Source: Nonomuraea sediminis (GTDB taxonomy: Bacteria > Actinomycetota > Actinomycetes > Streptosporangiales > Streptosporangiaceae). From it: 64,000 nucleotides of DNA. The stretch is taken from NCBI RefSeq assembly GCF_018531495.1, contig NZ_JAHDTI010000001.1, positions 992,001 through 1,056,000 of the forward strand. The letters are read 5' to 3'. The notes under the pieces were generated by a model. That model searched no databases and had not been told where the DNA came from. It saw only the letters and a program-made list of their open reading frames with translations. Both the position numbers and the translations under genes were made by a program. Within the stretch, counting starts at the first letter, position 1. Each line of letters opens with the position of its first letter. Of this stretch, positions 16,687 through 25,483 are shown in pieces.

Positions 16687-17975
16687 TAGCTCCAGCCCTG
16701 CAGGAGCTTGCGGTACTCGTCGGCGACGCCCTTCAGCGCGTCGGGCGCCTGTGCCTGCCCTGACATGATCTTGGCGTAGGCCTGGTCGAGCGGGGTGAAC
16801 AGCTGGCCTCCCTCCGGGATCCACGGCCGCTCGTGCGCTCCCTCGACCACGGGCTTGAACTGGCCGACCATCGTGTTGGCCGTCACCTGCGGGTCGGTGT
16901 AGGCCGACGTGCGGGCGGGCAGCAGCCCGAGCTTCCCGGCGATCTTCGCCTGGCTCTCGGCGGAGGCCATGAAGCGGACGAACTCATACGAGGCGTCCAG
17001 CGACTTCGAGCCCGCGTAGACCGCGTACCCGTGCCCGCCCACCGGAGCGCCGGACTTGCCGGAGCCGCCGGTCGGGACCGTGGCCACGCCCAGGTTCTCC
17101 TTGTCCTTGAACGCCTTGCCCGTCAGGTCGTCGGCCACCGACCAGGGACCGTTGAAGATCATCGCGACCTTCCCGTCCTTGAAGGCGGTCTGCACGTTGG
17201 CGTAGCTGTCCTGGATGGTGGGCTTGGCCGCGGCGCCCGACTTGACCAGGTCCTGCACGCGGGCCACGGCCGCCTGCGCCTGCGGGGAGTCCACGGTCAC
17301 CTTCTTGCCCGCCACGTCGAGCAGGTCGCCGCCCTCGCCGTAGATGAACGGCAGCAGGAAGTAGCCCTGGACGTTGACGCCGAAGCCGTCCGCGCCCGCC
17401 TTCTGCTTGACGTCGAGGGCGACCTGCTTGAGCTCGTCCATCGTGGTGGGCGGCTGGTCGTGGCCGGCCTTCTTCAGCAGGTCCTTGTTGTACAGCAGCG
17501 CCAGCGAGTCGGTCACCTGCGGCACCGCGTAGGTCTTGCCGTCGAACTTGACGCTGGCCGCCGGGACCGGCAGGAAGTCCTCGGGCTTGTCCAGCGCGCG
17601 CGTGCCGTCGAGCGCCTGCAGGTAGCCCAGCGAGGCGAACTCCGGCGTCCAGGCCACCTCGGACCTGATCACGTCGGGCGCGCCCGCGCCCGACTGGGCG
17701 GCGGTCTTGAACTTGTTCTGCGCCTCGCCGAAGGGGACGTTGACGTAGTTGACCTTGATCTTCGGATGCTGGGTCTGGAAGGCGGCGATGAGATCCTGGA
17801 ACGCCGGGGCCTCGTTCGTCGCGTCGGAGGTGTCCCACCAGGTGACTTCTCCGGAAATGTCGGTTGGACTCTTGGGCGGCGGGCTCGCCGTCTGGTTACC
17901 CGCGCTTCCGCCGCACCCTGAGAGCGCCAGCGTGAGGGCCGCGACGATCGCCGCAGCCGGTAAGACTCGCCGCAT
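16686..17975 (-). CDS. Sugar-binding lipoprotein of an ABC importer (MalE type)
   Basis: This is a 429-residue extracellular solute-binding protein (family 1). A signal peptide of about 19 residues ends in the lipobox LSGC, so the mature protein is a membrane-anchored lipoprotein. Typical features are GEVTWWDTSD at the first strand, FNGPWSVADDL for the hinge region and the C-terminal EYRKLLQGW. AGGAG stands 6 bases before the ATG. It is the first gene of a malEFG-like operon and has a possible LacI-family operator upstream at 18031. The ligand is uncertain. Confidence 0.92.
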   Translation of the reverse strand: MRRVLPAAAIVAALTLALSGCGGSAGNQTASPPPKSPTDISGEVTWWDTSDATNEAPAFQDLIAAFQTQHPKIKVNYVNVPFGEAQNKFKTAAQSGAGAPDVIRSEVAWTPEFASLGYLQALDGTRALDKPEDFLPVPAASVKFDGKTYAVPQVTDSLALLYNKDLLKKAGHDQPPTTMDELKQVALDVKQKAGADGFGVNVQGYFLLPFIYGEGGDLLDVAGKKVTVDSPQAQAAVARVQDLVKSGAAAKPTIQDSYANVQTAFKDGKVAMIFNGPWSVADDLTGKAFKDKENLGVATVPTGGSGKSGAPVGGHGYAVYAGSKSLDASYEFVRFMASAESQAKIAGKLGLLPARTSAYTDPQVTANTMVGQFKPVVEGAHERPWIPEGGQLFTPLDQAYAKIMSGQAQAPDALKGVADEYRKLLQGWS

Positions 17976-18030
17976 GTCTTACTCCTAGATCTGGGGAACG
18001 GAGGGACAGTACGTCGAAGCGCGGGCCCAT

Positions 18031-18045
18031 TGAAAGAGTCTTGCA
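18031..18045 (-). promoter_or_regulatory. Possible LacI/MalR-type operator of the sugar importer
   Basis: On the minus strand the sequence reads TGCAAGACTCTTTCA, an imperfect inverted repeat (TGCAAG versus CTTTCA, five of six positions matching the reverse complement). It lies 55-70 bases upstream of the MalE-type start. Actinomycete MalR operators are built from CTTGCAAG/CTTTCAAG-like halves, so this fits, but no LacI regulator gene lies nearby and the match is by eye. Confidence 0.35.
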
Positions 18046-18063
18046 GGAATTTCTGAAATTTCG

Positions 18064-19290
18064 TTACAAAGACCGATCCAGGGCGTTCTCCAGCCACGCG
18101 GCCGCGGCCAGCACCCTGGTCTCGTCCAGGCCCACGACCTGAAGGCCCGCGGGCAGCGGCCCCTCGACCGGCATCGGCAGGCTGACGGCCGGGAGCCCGG
18201 TCAGGCTGGCGAACCTGGTGTTGCGCAGGAGTGCCGGCCGTACGCCCGGCTCCCCGAGCAGGGGCGCCAGGATCGGCACGGTCGGCATCACCACGGCGTC
18301 GACGTCTTTCAGCGCCTCCTCGGCCGCCCTGACGATCTGCCTCCTGCGTTCCAGCGCCCGCACGTACCGCCATCCCGGCACCTGTCTCGCCGCTTCGAGC
18401 AATGCGCGGGTCTCGGCCTGATAGTCATCCGCTTTCTCCGGAAATATCCCTGCATGTACGGCTGCCGCCTCGGGGCCTTGCAAGTCCGTCAGCGCCTCCT
18501 CCGCGTCGGGCAGCCACACCTTCTCCGTCACGAACCCCGTCGCCCTCGCGAACGCCTCCGCCACCTCCGGCGCGCACTCCTGACTCCGCGCCGGTACGGC
18601 CAGCCGCGGCGTGATCGGCCCGCGCCCGCCCACCAGCCGCCCGAGCACCCGCACGGCGTAGGCCGCGTCCTCGACGTTGCCCGCCAGCACGCCGACGTGG
18701 TCGAGGCTGGGCGCGAGCGGGAACACCCCCCGGGTGGGCAGCGTGCCGAAGGCGGGCTTGACGCCCACCACGCCGCACAGCGCCGCCGGGATCCGCACCG
18801 ACCCCGCCGTGTCAGTGCCAATGGCCAGCGGCACGACCCCGGCCGCCACGGCCGCCGCGGAACCGGAGCTGGACCCGCCGGCCATCCTGGTGCGGTCGCG
18901 CGGATTCCTGCACGGGCCGCGCCGGTTCGCCGCGCCGGTGCAGCCGTAGGCGAACTCGTGGGTATAGGTCAGCCCGATCACCACCGCGCCGGCCGCCCTG
19001 AGCCGTGCCACCATCTCGGCGTCGGCCTCCCCGACCCGGTCGGCGAAGACGTCCGAGCCGCAGGTGAACGGCAGCCCTTCGACCTCGATGAGCTCCTTGA
19101 CCAGCACGGGGACGCCCGCCAGCGGCCCGCTCCGTACCTGCCTGGCCGCCCTGAGCGCGCCTTCGGGATCCAGGTGCACCACCGCCCCCAGGTCGGCCGC
19201 CCGTTCGGCTCTCGCCAGGGCGTTCTCGGCCAGCTCCACGGGGTCGATGTCACCGGCCCGCACGCCGCGGGCGATATCTTGCAGTCGCAT
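18064..19290 (-). CDS. Amidase signature family hydrolase
   Basis: This is a 408-residue amidase of the GatA/fatty-acid-amide-hydrolase family. The Ser-cisSer-Lys triad is visible as K65 (LVKELIEV), S141 in GGSSSGSAAA and S164 in DTAGSVRIPA. It would cleave a carboxamide in the cytoplasm; it is not part of a GatCAB operon, so a tRNA role is unlikely. I start at the ATG at 19290; a TTG six codons earlier is possible and neither has a clear ribosome site. It diverges from the haem peroxidase gene, with a short palindrome between them. Confidence 0.87.
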   Translation of the reverse strand: MRLQDIARGVRAGDIDPVELAENALARAERAADLGAVVHLDPEGALRAARQVRSGPLAGVPVLVKELIEVEGLPFTCGSDVFADRVGEADAEMVARLRAAGAVVIGLTYTHEFAYGCTGAANRRGPCRNPRDRTRMAGGSSSGSAAAVAAGVVPLAIGTDTAGSVRIPAALCGVVGVKPAFGTLPTRGVFPLAPSLDHVGVLAGNVEDAAYAVRVLGRLVGGRGPITPRLAVPARSQECAPEVAEAFARATGFVTEKVWLPDAEEALTDLQGPEAAAVHAGIFPEKADDYQAETRALLEAARQVPGWRYVRALERRRQIVRAAEEALKDVDAVVMPTVPILAPLLGEPGVRPALLRNTRFASLTGLPAVSLPMPVEGPLPAGLQVVGLDETRVLAAAAWLENALDRSL

Positions 19291-19329
19291 GAGCGTAGGG
19301 GAACACAAATCCCTTAGAAGCGCATATAT

Positions 19330-19339
19330 CTCTTAAGAG
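19330..19339. promoter_or_regulatory. 10-base palindrome between divergent amidase and peroxidase genes
   Basis: CTCTTAAGAG is a perfect palindrome in an AT-richer stretch of the 147-base gap between the amidase and the haem peroxidase. It may mark a promoter or operator region. There is no direct evidence of binding. Confidence 0.25.
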
Positions 19340-19437
19340 GATTGCCCGGAGATCGCGACCGGCCGGACACTGCGCGCGCGGTGCTACCCCTCACGCAGGC
19401 CACCCCCCACCTGCGGGCGCCGCGACGGAGGTCGAGT

Positions 19438-21603
19438 ATGCACACCGGCAAACTCGCCACGGCTCTGGTGCTGACCCTCGCGGCAGCCGTACCCCAGGAC
19501 GTCCAGAGCCTCGACGGCAGCGGCAACAACCAGGCCAACCCCACCTGGGGAAAGACAGGAACCCCCTACGCGCGGATCGCGGCGCCACGCTACGCCGACG
19601 GCAGCGGCGCACCCGTCACCGGGCCCAACGCCCGCCTGATCAGCAACCGGATCTTCAACGACACCAATCAGAACATCTTCTCCGAGCGGCGGGTGAGCCA
19701 GTGGGGCTTCACCTGGGGCCAGTTCCTCGACCACACCTTCGGGTTACGCGACGGCGCCGGCGAGACCGCCGACATCCCCTTCGACTCCCACGATCCGCTG
19801 GAGAGCTTCACCAACACGCTCGGCCACATCCCCTTCGCCCGTTCCAAGGGCGTCGGCTCTCCGCGGCAGCAGATCAACACCGTCAGCTCCTACCTCGACG
19901 CGTTCGCCGTCTACGGCGGCACGCAGGACCGGCTGTCGTGGCTGCGCGACGGCGCCAAACTGCTGATGCCGGGCGGCTACCTGCCGCGCAGGGACAGCCG
20001 CGGCGATCCCGCGTCCGCGCCCCCGATGGACGTGGACGGGCGGCTGCGGGCGCAGCCGAACAGGGCGGCGGTCGCCGGTGACGTGCGCGCGAACGAGAGC
20101 CTGGCGCTGACCGCGACGCACACGCTGTTCGCCCGCGAGCACAACAGGATCGTCTCGCTGCTGCCGGGCAGCCTCACGCAGGAGCAGAAGTTCCAGATCG
20201 CGCGGCGCGTGGTCATCGCCGAGCAGCAGTACATCACCTACAACGAGTTCCTGCCCTCGCTCGGCGTCCGGCTGCCCCCGTACTTCGGCTACCGGCCGAA
20301 CGTGAACGCGAGCCTGGGCAACGAGTTCGCCACGGTCGGCTACCGGGCGCACAGCATGATCCACGGCGAGGTCGAGGTGAAGACCGAGGCCGCCCGCTAC
20401 AGCTCGGCCCAGCTGGACGCCTTCCGCGCGCAGGGCATCGAGGTGGAGCCCGACGGCGACGAGGTGGAGCTGACGATCCCGCTGAACGTCGGGTTCTTCA
20501 ATCCCGACCTGGTCCCGTCCGTCCAGCTGGGGCCGCTGCTGAAGGGGATCGGCGCCGAGTCGGAGTACAAGAACGACGAGCAGATCGACAACCAGCTGCG
20601 CAGCGTGCTCTTCCAGATCCCCGTCTCCGGCAACCCCGACTGCCTGGACGGGCCGACACTCCCGCAGTGCTTCAAGGGCGTGCTCGACCTGGGCGCCGTC
20701 GACATCGAGCGCGGCCGCGACCACGGCATGCCCAGCTACAACCAGCTGCGCTCCGCCCTCGGCCTGTCCACCAGGAGCAGTTTCGCCGCCGTCACCGGCG
20801 AGGGCACCGAGACCTTCCCCTCTGATCCGCTGCTGACCCCCGGCAACGAGATCAACGACCCGAACAGCCTCGACTTCGTGCGGCTCTTCGACATCAACGG
20901 CAAGGAGGTCGCGCTCACCGATCCCAACGCCAACAACGTCGCCACCCGCGGCGTCCGGCGCACCCCGCTGGCCGCCCGGCTCAAGGCCGTCTTCGGCGGC
21001 GTCGACCAGCTGGACGCCTTCACCGGGATGCTGTCCGAGTCGCACCGGCCCGGCACCGAGTTCGGCGAGCTGCAACTGGCCCTGTGGCAGAAGCAGTTCC
21101 AGGACCTGCGCGACGGCGACCGCTTCTTCTACGGCAACGACCCCGGGCTCAGCACGATCCTGCGGCAGTACGGCATCGACTACCGGCGTACCCTCGCCCA
21201 GGTCATCGCCGCCAACACCGACATCCCGCTGTCGCAGCTGAACCCCAACGTGTTCTTCGCGCCCGGCACCCCCGCGCCTTCCTGCAAGGTCGCGTACTCG
21301 GTCGACAGCCAGGTGGGCGGCGTCTTCGCGGGCTCGGTGGTCATCACCAACACCGGCTCCACGCCGATCGACGGCTGGACGCTCGAGTGGAACTACGCCA
21401 ACGGCCAGCGGATCTTCCTGCTCTGGGACGGCATCGCCACCCAGGGCGCGGCCAACGTGCCTGTCACCAACGAGTACTACAACCGCGTCATCCCCGCGGG
21501 GCGCAGCGCCTCGTTCGGCTTCCTGGCGACCTCGAGCGGCTCCGTCAACGCGCCGCCGACCGCCTTCACGCTGAACAACCAGCCGTGCGCCCTGACCTCG
21601 TGA
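19438..21603 (+). CDS. Secreted haem peroxidase (animal type) fused to a CBM2 domain
   Basis: This is a 721-residue exported protein. Residues 1 to about 25 form a signal peptide. A peroxidase domain of the animal/peroxinectin family fills about 30-600, with the distal site WGQFLDHTF (D98, H99), the proximal His in YRAHSMIHGE (H305) and the hallmark ERGRDHG (H429). Residues 616-717 form a family 2 carbohydrate-binding module bounded by two cysteines, with Trp residues WTLEWNY and LLWDG for polysaccharide stacking. GGAGG sits ahead of ATG 19438, which rules out the longer frame. It probably oxidises phenolics or halides while held on cellulose or chitin; that role is inferred. Confidence 0.88.
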   Translation: MHTGKLATALVLTLAAAVPQDVQSLDGSGNNQANPTWGKTGTPYARIAAPRYADGSGAPVTGPNARLISNRIFNDTNQNIFSERRVSQWGFTWGQFLDHTFGLRDGAGETADIPFDSHDPLESFTNTLGHIPFARSKGVGSPRQQINTVSSYLDAFAVYGGTQDRLSWLRDGAKLLMPGGYLPRRDSRGDPASAPPMDVDGRLRAQPNRAAVAGDVRANESLALTATHTLFAREHNRIVSLLPGSLTQEQKFQIARRVVIAEQQYITYNEFLPSLGVRLPPYFGYRPNVNASLGNEFATVGYRAHSMIHGEVEVKTEAARYSSAQLDAFRAQGIEVEPDGDEVELTIPLNVGFFNPDLVPSVQLGPLLKGIGAESEYKNDEQIDNQLRSVLFQIPVSGNPDCLDGPTLPQCFKGVLDLGAVDIERGRDHGMPSYNQLRSALGLSTRSSFAAVTGEGTETFPSDPLLTPGNEINDPNSLDFVRLFDINGKEVALTDPNANNVATRGVRRTPLAARLKAVFGGVDQLDAFTGMLSESHRPGTEFGELQLALWQKQFQDLRDGDRFFYGNDPGLSTILRQYGIDYRRTLAQVIAANTDIPLSQLNPNVFFAPGTPAPSCKVAYSVDSQVGGVFAGSVVITNTGSTPIDGWTLEWNYANGQRIFLLWDGIATQGAANVPVTNEYYNRVIPAGRSASFGFLATSSGSVNAPPTAFTLNNQPCALTS

Positions 21604-21654
21604 CGCAAGAATCCTTTAATGGACAAGTAATGTAATAGTTAGGATAATCGGGCC

Positions 21655-22464
21655 ATGACCGGCATCCGCGTGGCGGTGCGATCCTTGGATCGGCTGTATC
21701 GGGAGGCGCTCGCCACGCTGCTGGCCGGTCAGGAGGGCATGGTCGTCATCGGCGCCACCGGCGACCTGGCCGAGTTCTCGCGGCTGTGCCGGCTGTGCCC
21801 GCCGGACGTCGCGCTCATCGACTTATCCTGCGCCTCCTCCGGCCTGGGTGAGCTCGCCGAGGTACTGCCGCTCCTGGAGGACGTGGGGATCGTCCTCACC
21901 TACGAGCGGCTGTCGGAGGAGGCGGTAGCGACGATCACCCGGGCGGGCCTGACCAGGCTCGTACCCCACTCGCGGGGCCTGACCGCGGTGATCGTCGCGG
22001 TCCGCGAGGGCCGCGGCGAGTCCCGGCCCCGGCGCCCGCGCCCACCCGGGCTGACCGAGCGGGACCTGGAGGTCGTCGCGCTGATGAGCGCCGGGTACTG
22101 CGTGACGGAGATGGCCGCGGCGCTCGGCATCTCGCCCGCCACGGTGCAGAACCACAAGCGGCGCATCTTCACCAAGATGAGCGTCGGGAGCCAGGCGCAC
22201 GCGGTCTCGCTCGCCGCCCGTTGCGGCATCCTGTGGTCGCAACGCCGCACGGTGGCCGACAGGTCGGGCCTCACGCCCCGGGAGATCGACATCCTGCGCT
22301 CGATCGCCCGCGGCCACTCGGTCAGGCAGACGGCGGCGGCCCTCGGCATCAAGAGCAAGACGGTGGAGGCCACCCAGGGCCCCCTGTTCCGCAAACTCTC
22401 GGTCCACAACCGCGCCGAAGCCCTGGCCGTCGCCTACGACCTCGGCCTGGTCCACGACGCCTGA
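21655..22464 (+). CDS. LuxR-type regulator with two tandem HTH domains
   Basis: This is a 269-residue protein. Residues 1-115 look like a degenerate receiver: an Asp in ALIDLS is present, but the acidic pair at the start is missing. Two LuxR helix-turn-helix domains follow, about 127-187 (LTERDLEVVALMSAGY, ATVQNHKRRIFTKM) and about 203-263 (LTPREIDILRSIARGH, KTVEATQGPLFRKL). Two complete HTH units in one chain are unusual for this family. A TAGGAT box at 21640 lies 9 bases before the ATG, so the transcript may be nearly leaderless. It is downstream of the peroxidase but no target is known. Confidence 0.82.
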   Translation: MTGIRVAVRSLDRLYREALATLLAGQEGMVVIGATGDLAEFSRLCRLCPPDVALIDLSCASSGLGELAEVLPLLEDVGIVLTYERLSEEAVATITRAGLTRLVPHSRGLTAVIVAVREGRGESRPRRPRPPGLTERDLEVVALMSAGYCVTEMAAALGISPATVQNHKRRIFTKMSVGSQAHAVSLAARCGILWSQRRTVADRSGLTPREIDILRSIARGHSVRQTAAALGIKSKTVEATQGPLFRKLSVHNRAEALAVAYDLGLVHDA

Positions 22465-22547
22465 CCCCGCGCTCCCCTCCCCCTTCAGTGGGTCAGGTCG
22501 TCAGCGCCACGGGTCGGGGGTGGCGAGCCGTGGGAATCCGGCGACTT

Positions 22548-23897
22548 TCAATCCTCGCGGCCCTCGCCGCGGTAGGCGGCCTGGGACTGTTCCATCTTGC
22601 GCTTGACCGGCGGCAGATGGTTGATCGTCCGCATCGCCGTACGCATGCCTGCCAGCGCCAGCCGGCCGATGACCGGCCTGTGGACGGGGCCGTCAGCGCT
22701 CATCTGCTTGCGCGACTCGCGGACGGCGTCGAAACCGTACTCGCGCATCCGGTCCTCGTAACCGCCGACCGCCTCAAGGAGCGTGGCCTCGCCGTCGCGG
22801 ACGCCCGCCAGGTTGCGCGCCAGCAGGCGGGCATCGCGTAGTGCGGTGTTCGCGCCCACGCCACGGCCCGGGGTCATGGTGTGGATGGCGTCGCCGATCA
22901 GGGTGACGTTGCCGGCCGGCCACGGGCCGGGCGGGACCGAGGTGCGGATGTTGATCGGGAAGCAGCTGCCGGGGTCGGCCAGCTCGAACAGCCTGCGCAG
23001 GTTGGGATGCCATCCCGCGGTCCGCTCCAGCACGAGCCTCTGCAGGTCGGGGCCCTTGAGGTCGAGCACGTCCGCCGGCAGCCGGCGAGCGGCCGCGGCC
23101 CAGCCCCACATGATGTAGTCGCGCGTGTTGTCGAAGGTGAGGCCGGGCCAGCCGGAGATGAGCCGGGCGTCGGTCGCGCCGATGCCTTCCCTGGGCCGTC
23201 CCCGCTCGTCCCACGGGAACTCCATGACGTGGTAGACGCAGAAGTAGCCCTTGGGCGCGAACACCATGGACACGCCGTGCAACATCTTCGGCGTGACCAG
23301 CTCGCGGGTCTCCGCCGTCAGCGCGATCTTGCCGGTGATGCCGACCAGCCCTGAATCCTCCAGTACGGCGTGCGGCAGGTACTGCCGGCGCACGCGCGAG
23401 TTCGTCCCGTCGGCGCCCACCAGCAGATCACCGGTGGCCTGGGTGCCGTCCTCGAAGAACGCGGTGACGGTGCCGTCGGCGTCGCGCTCGTACCCGCGGA
23501 AGACCTTGTCGAAGTGGACGACGTCCTCCAGCCCGGTGAGCAGCACCTGGCGAAGCGTCATCCGCGACACCGACTTCTCGCTGTCGACGGGGTCGTCGCC
23601 GGGCGGGCGGCCGTCGCCGAACGACAGCACTTCCCTCAGATTCTCGGTGAGTATGTTCGAGTAGCGCGGCGGCCGCGCGCAGGTCGCCAGGAACGTCTCG
23701 TACAGCTCGGGCGGCAGGCAGTCGTGCAGCGCGCGGCTGCCATCGGGGCTGATGCCGACGCGGTAACCCTGCAGCCCGTCGGCGCGGGTGCGGTCGCGCT
23801 CGTAGACCGCGACCTCGATGCCCGCCTGCTTGAGCCCGTGTGCCAGGCACAGCCCGCCGGTGCCTGCGCCGATGACGATGACCTTGATCGTGGGCAT
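22548..23897 (-). CDS. FAD-dependent monooxygenase (PHBH/aromatic hydroxylase type)
   Basis: This is a 449-residue flavoprotein monooxygenase. The FAD-binding GAGTGGLCLAHGL motif is at residues 10-22, the second dinucleotide motif LLVGADGTNSRVR is near 160, and LIGDAIHTMTPGRGVGAN is near 330. Such enzymes hydroxylate aromatic or polyketide substrates with NAD(P)H and oxygen. The start lies 3 bases after the stop of the PadR gene, so the pair is probably one operon whose repressor responds to the enzyme substrate or to a drug. The substrate is not known; self-protection by inactivating a toxic compound is possible. Confidence 0.87.
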   Translation of the reverse strand: MPTIKVIVIGAGTGGLCLAHGLKQAGIEVAVYERDRTRADGLQGYRVGISPDGSRALHDCLPPELYETFLATCARPPRYSNILTENLREVLSFGDGRPPGDDPVDSEKSVSRMTLRQVLLTGLEDVVHFDKVFRGYERDADGTVTAFFEDGTQATGDLLVGADGTNSRVRRQYLPHAVLEDSGLVGITGKIALTAETRELVTPKMLHGVSMVFAPKGYFCVYHVMEFPWDERGRPREGIGATDARLISGWPGLTFDNTRDYIMWGWAAAARRLPADVLDLKGPDLQRLVLERTAGWHPNLRRLFELADPGSCFPINIRTSVPPGPWPAGNVTLIGDAIHTMTPGRGVGANTALRDARLLARNLAGVRDGEATLLEAVGGYEDRMREYGFDAVRESRKQMSADGPVHRPVIGRLALAGMRTAMRTINHLPPVKRKMEQSQAAYRGEGRED

Positions 23898-23900
23898 GGT

Positions 23901-24506
23901 TCAGTCCTCCGGGATCTCGAGATGGTCGGAGGCGAAGGCGCGCAGGCGCTCCTCGCTCCAGGTCAGGCGGCCGGCGCGCAGGTCGTCGAGAACTCCGGCG
24001 ACCCAGCGCAGCTCGGTCTCCGTGGCGGCACGCAGGTACTCGGTCTCCAGCAGCGAGACCCGGGGCACGCCCGCCTCCCCGAGCGCCGCCTCCAGTTGGG
24101 CCAGCCGTACCTGGAGGAGGTCGTGGCGCTCGCGCAGGAAGGCCAGCGTCTGCTCCGGGGTCAGTATCGGCAGGATCGACAGCGCGGCGGGGAACTCGGG
24201 GAACTCGTTGCGTGGCGTCGTCAGCATCTCGCCCATCCACCGCTGGAGCGCCTCGCGGCCCTGTTCGGTGAGCGCGTAGACGGTGCGCTCGGGGTACTGC
24301 TGGTCGCGCTCGGTCTGGTGGACGGTGATCAGGCCCGCGTCGTGCAGCCGGTTGATCGTCTTGTACAGCGTGGTCCGCTGACCGACGTTGATCACCTCGT
24401 CCTTGCCCCACTGCTTGATCAGGGACTGCATGCCGTACGGATGTAGCGGCTGGTAGGCGAGAAGGCCGAGGACGGCCATCGCCAGCGGTGATCGGCGTGT
24501 GGTCAT
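23901..24506 (-). CDS. PadR-family transcriptional repressor
   Basis: This is a 201-residue regulator with a PadR winged helix at the N-terminus: LAMAVLGLLAYQPLHPYGMQ, then TTLYKTINRLHDAGLI and the wing ERTVYALTEQG. A C-terminal helical dimerisation domain follows. The ATG at 24506 is chosen because the chain then begins like the family and a -10-like TATCTT lies 6 bases upstream, implying a leaderless mRNA. An inverted repeat at 24521-24537 overlaps its promoter, so it probably represses itself and the downstream monooxygenase. Confidence 0.87.
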   Translation of the reverse strand: MTTRRSPLAMAVLGLLAYQPLHPYGMQSLIKQWGKDEVINVGQRTTLYKTINRLHDAGLITVHQTERDQQYPERTVYALTEQGREALQRWMGEMLTTPRNEFPEFPAALSILPILTPEQTLAFLRERHDLLQVRLAQLEAALGEAGVPRVSLLETEYLRAATETELRWVAGVLDDLRAGRLTWSEERLRAFASDHLEIPED

Positions 24507-24512
24507 AGTGAA

Positions 24513-24537
24513 AAGATAACTAGTGTTCTGGACACTA
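24513..24537 (-). promoter_or_regulatory. PadR promoter with 6-5-6 inverted-repeat operator
   Basis: TAGTGT-TCTGG-ACACTA at 24521-24537 is a perfect 6-5-6 inverted repeat. It sits directly upstream of TATCTT (24513-24518 on the minus strand), which is spaced six bases from the padR start. Repressor bound here would cover the promoter. The arrangement matches known PadR autoregulation; binding itself is inferred. Confidence 0.6.
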
Positions 24538-24595
24538 TGCAAGCCGGACGGTGGGTGGGTCTGCGGTGGATGGGGGTTTTCGGTAGCGTCGGGGG

Positions 24596-25435
24596 ATGCG
24601 GCTTCATGTGGGGGGTGCGATGTGGACGCACGCGGCGTGGCCGGTGGCGGCGGAGCCCGCGGCCTCGCGACTGCGCGCGTACGCGGGCTGGTGTGACGCC
24701 GTCGAGGGCAACACGACCTTCTACGCCACGCCCTCCAGGAGCACCGTCGAGTCCTGGGCGAGCCAGACCGACCCGGACTTCCGCTTCGTCGTCAAGCTTC
24801 CCAAGGTCATCACCCACGAGCGCCGGCTGAACGGCATCGACGAGGACGTACGAGCCTTCCTCCACGCGATCGAGCCCCTCGGGCCCCGAGCGCACGCCCT
24901 CTGGATCCAGCTCCCACCCGCCTTCGCGCCCACCGACGTGGCCGCCCTGGCGGCCTTCCTCCGCCGCCTCCCCCGCACCTACCGCTACGCCGTCGAGGTC
25001 CGCCACCGCGCCTTCTTCGAGGACGACCGCTCGATCTCCCTCCTGGAACGAGCCCTGGAAACCGTCGAGGCCGAATGGATCCCCTTCGACACCACAGTCC
25101 TGTTCGCATCCCGCCCCACCAGCGACGCCGAACGCGACGCCTGGACCAAGAAGCCCCGAGTCCCCCGCCGCACCCGCGCCCTCACCGCCCACCCCATCAT
25201 CCGCTACCTGGGCAGAGACGACCGCGAAACCACCATCGACGGCTGGCGCCCCTGGATCACCACGGTCACCGACTGGCTACGAGAAGGCCGCTCCCCCACC
25301 GTCTTCATCCACACCCCCGACAACGCCCAGGCCCTCGACCTGGCCCGCCTCTTCCATACCCAGGTCCGCACCACCCTCCCCACCCTCACTCCCCTGCCGG
25401 ACCCCCCACCCACCGAACCCCTCACCCTTTTCTGA
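24596..25435 (+). CDS. DUF72 family protein (second copy)
   Basis: This is a 279-residue DUF72/YecE TIM-barrel protein. Family features are MRLHVGGAMWTHAAW at the start, VEGNTTFYATPSRSTVESW, FRFVVKLPKVITHE, LWIQLPPAF, YAVEVRHRAFF and a late VFIHTPDN. The C-terminal third is longer than in the copy at 14208 and its codons are strongly C-ended with long CCC/ACC runs. It is divergent from padR and its function is unknown. Confidence 0.87.
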   Translation: MRLHVGGAMWTHAAWPVAAEPAASRLRAYAGWCDAVEGNTTFYATPSRSTVESWASQTDPDFRFVVKLPKVITHERRLNGIDEDVRAFLHAIEPLGPRAHALWIQLPPAFAPTDVAALAAFLRRLPRTYRYAVEVRHRAFFEDDRSISLLERALETVEAEWIPFDTTVLFASRPTSDAERDAWTKKPRVPRRTRALTAHPIIRYLGRDDRETTIDGWRPWITTVTDWLREGRSPTVFIHTPDNAQALDLARLFHTQVRTTLPTLTPLPDPPPTEPLTLF

Positions 25436-25483
25436 CCTGAACCCTCTCGCCACGGAATCGGCCCCTCGCCTAGAGTTCCCGGC

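Noticed and set aside
15784..17975. A LacI-type regulator or glycosidase gene belonging to the sugar importer
   Set aside because: Neighbours on both sides (DUF72, amidase) are unrelated; the importer operon holds only the binding protein and two permeases.
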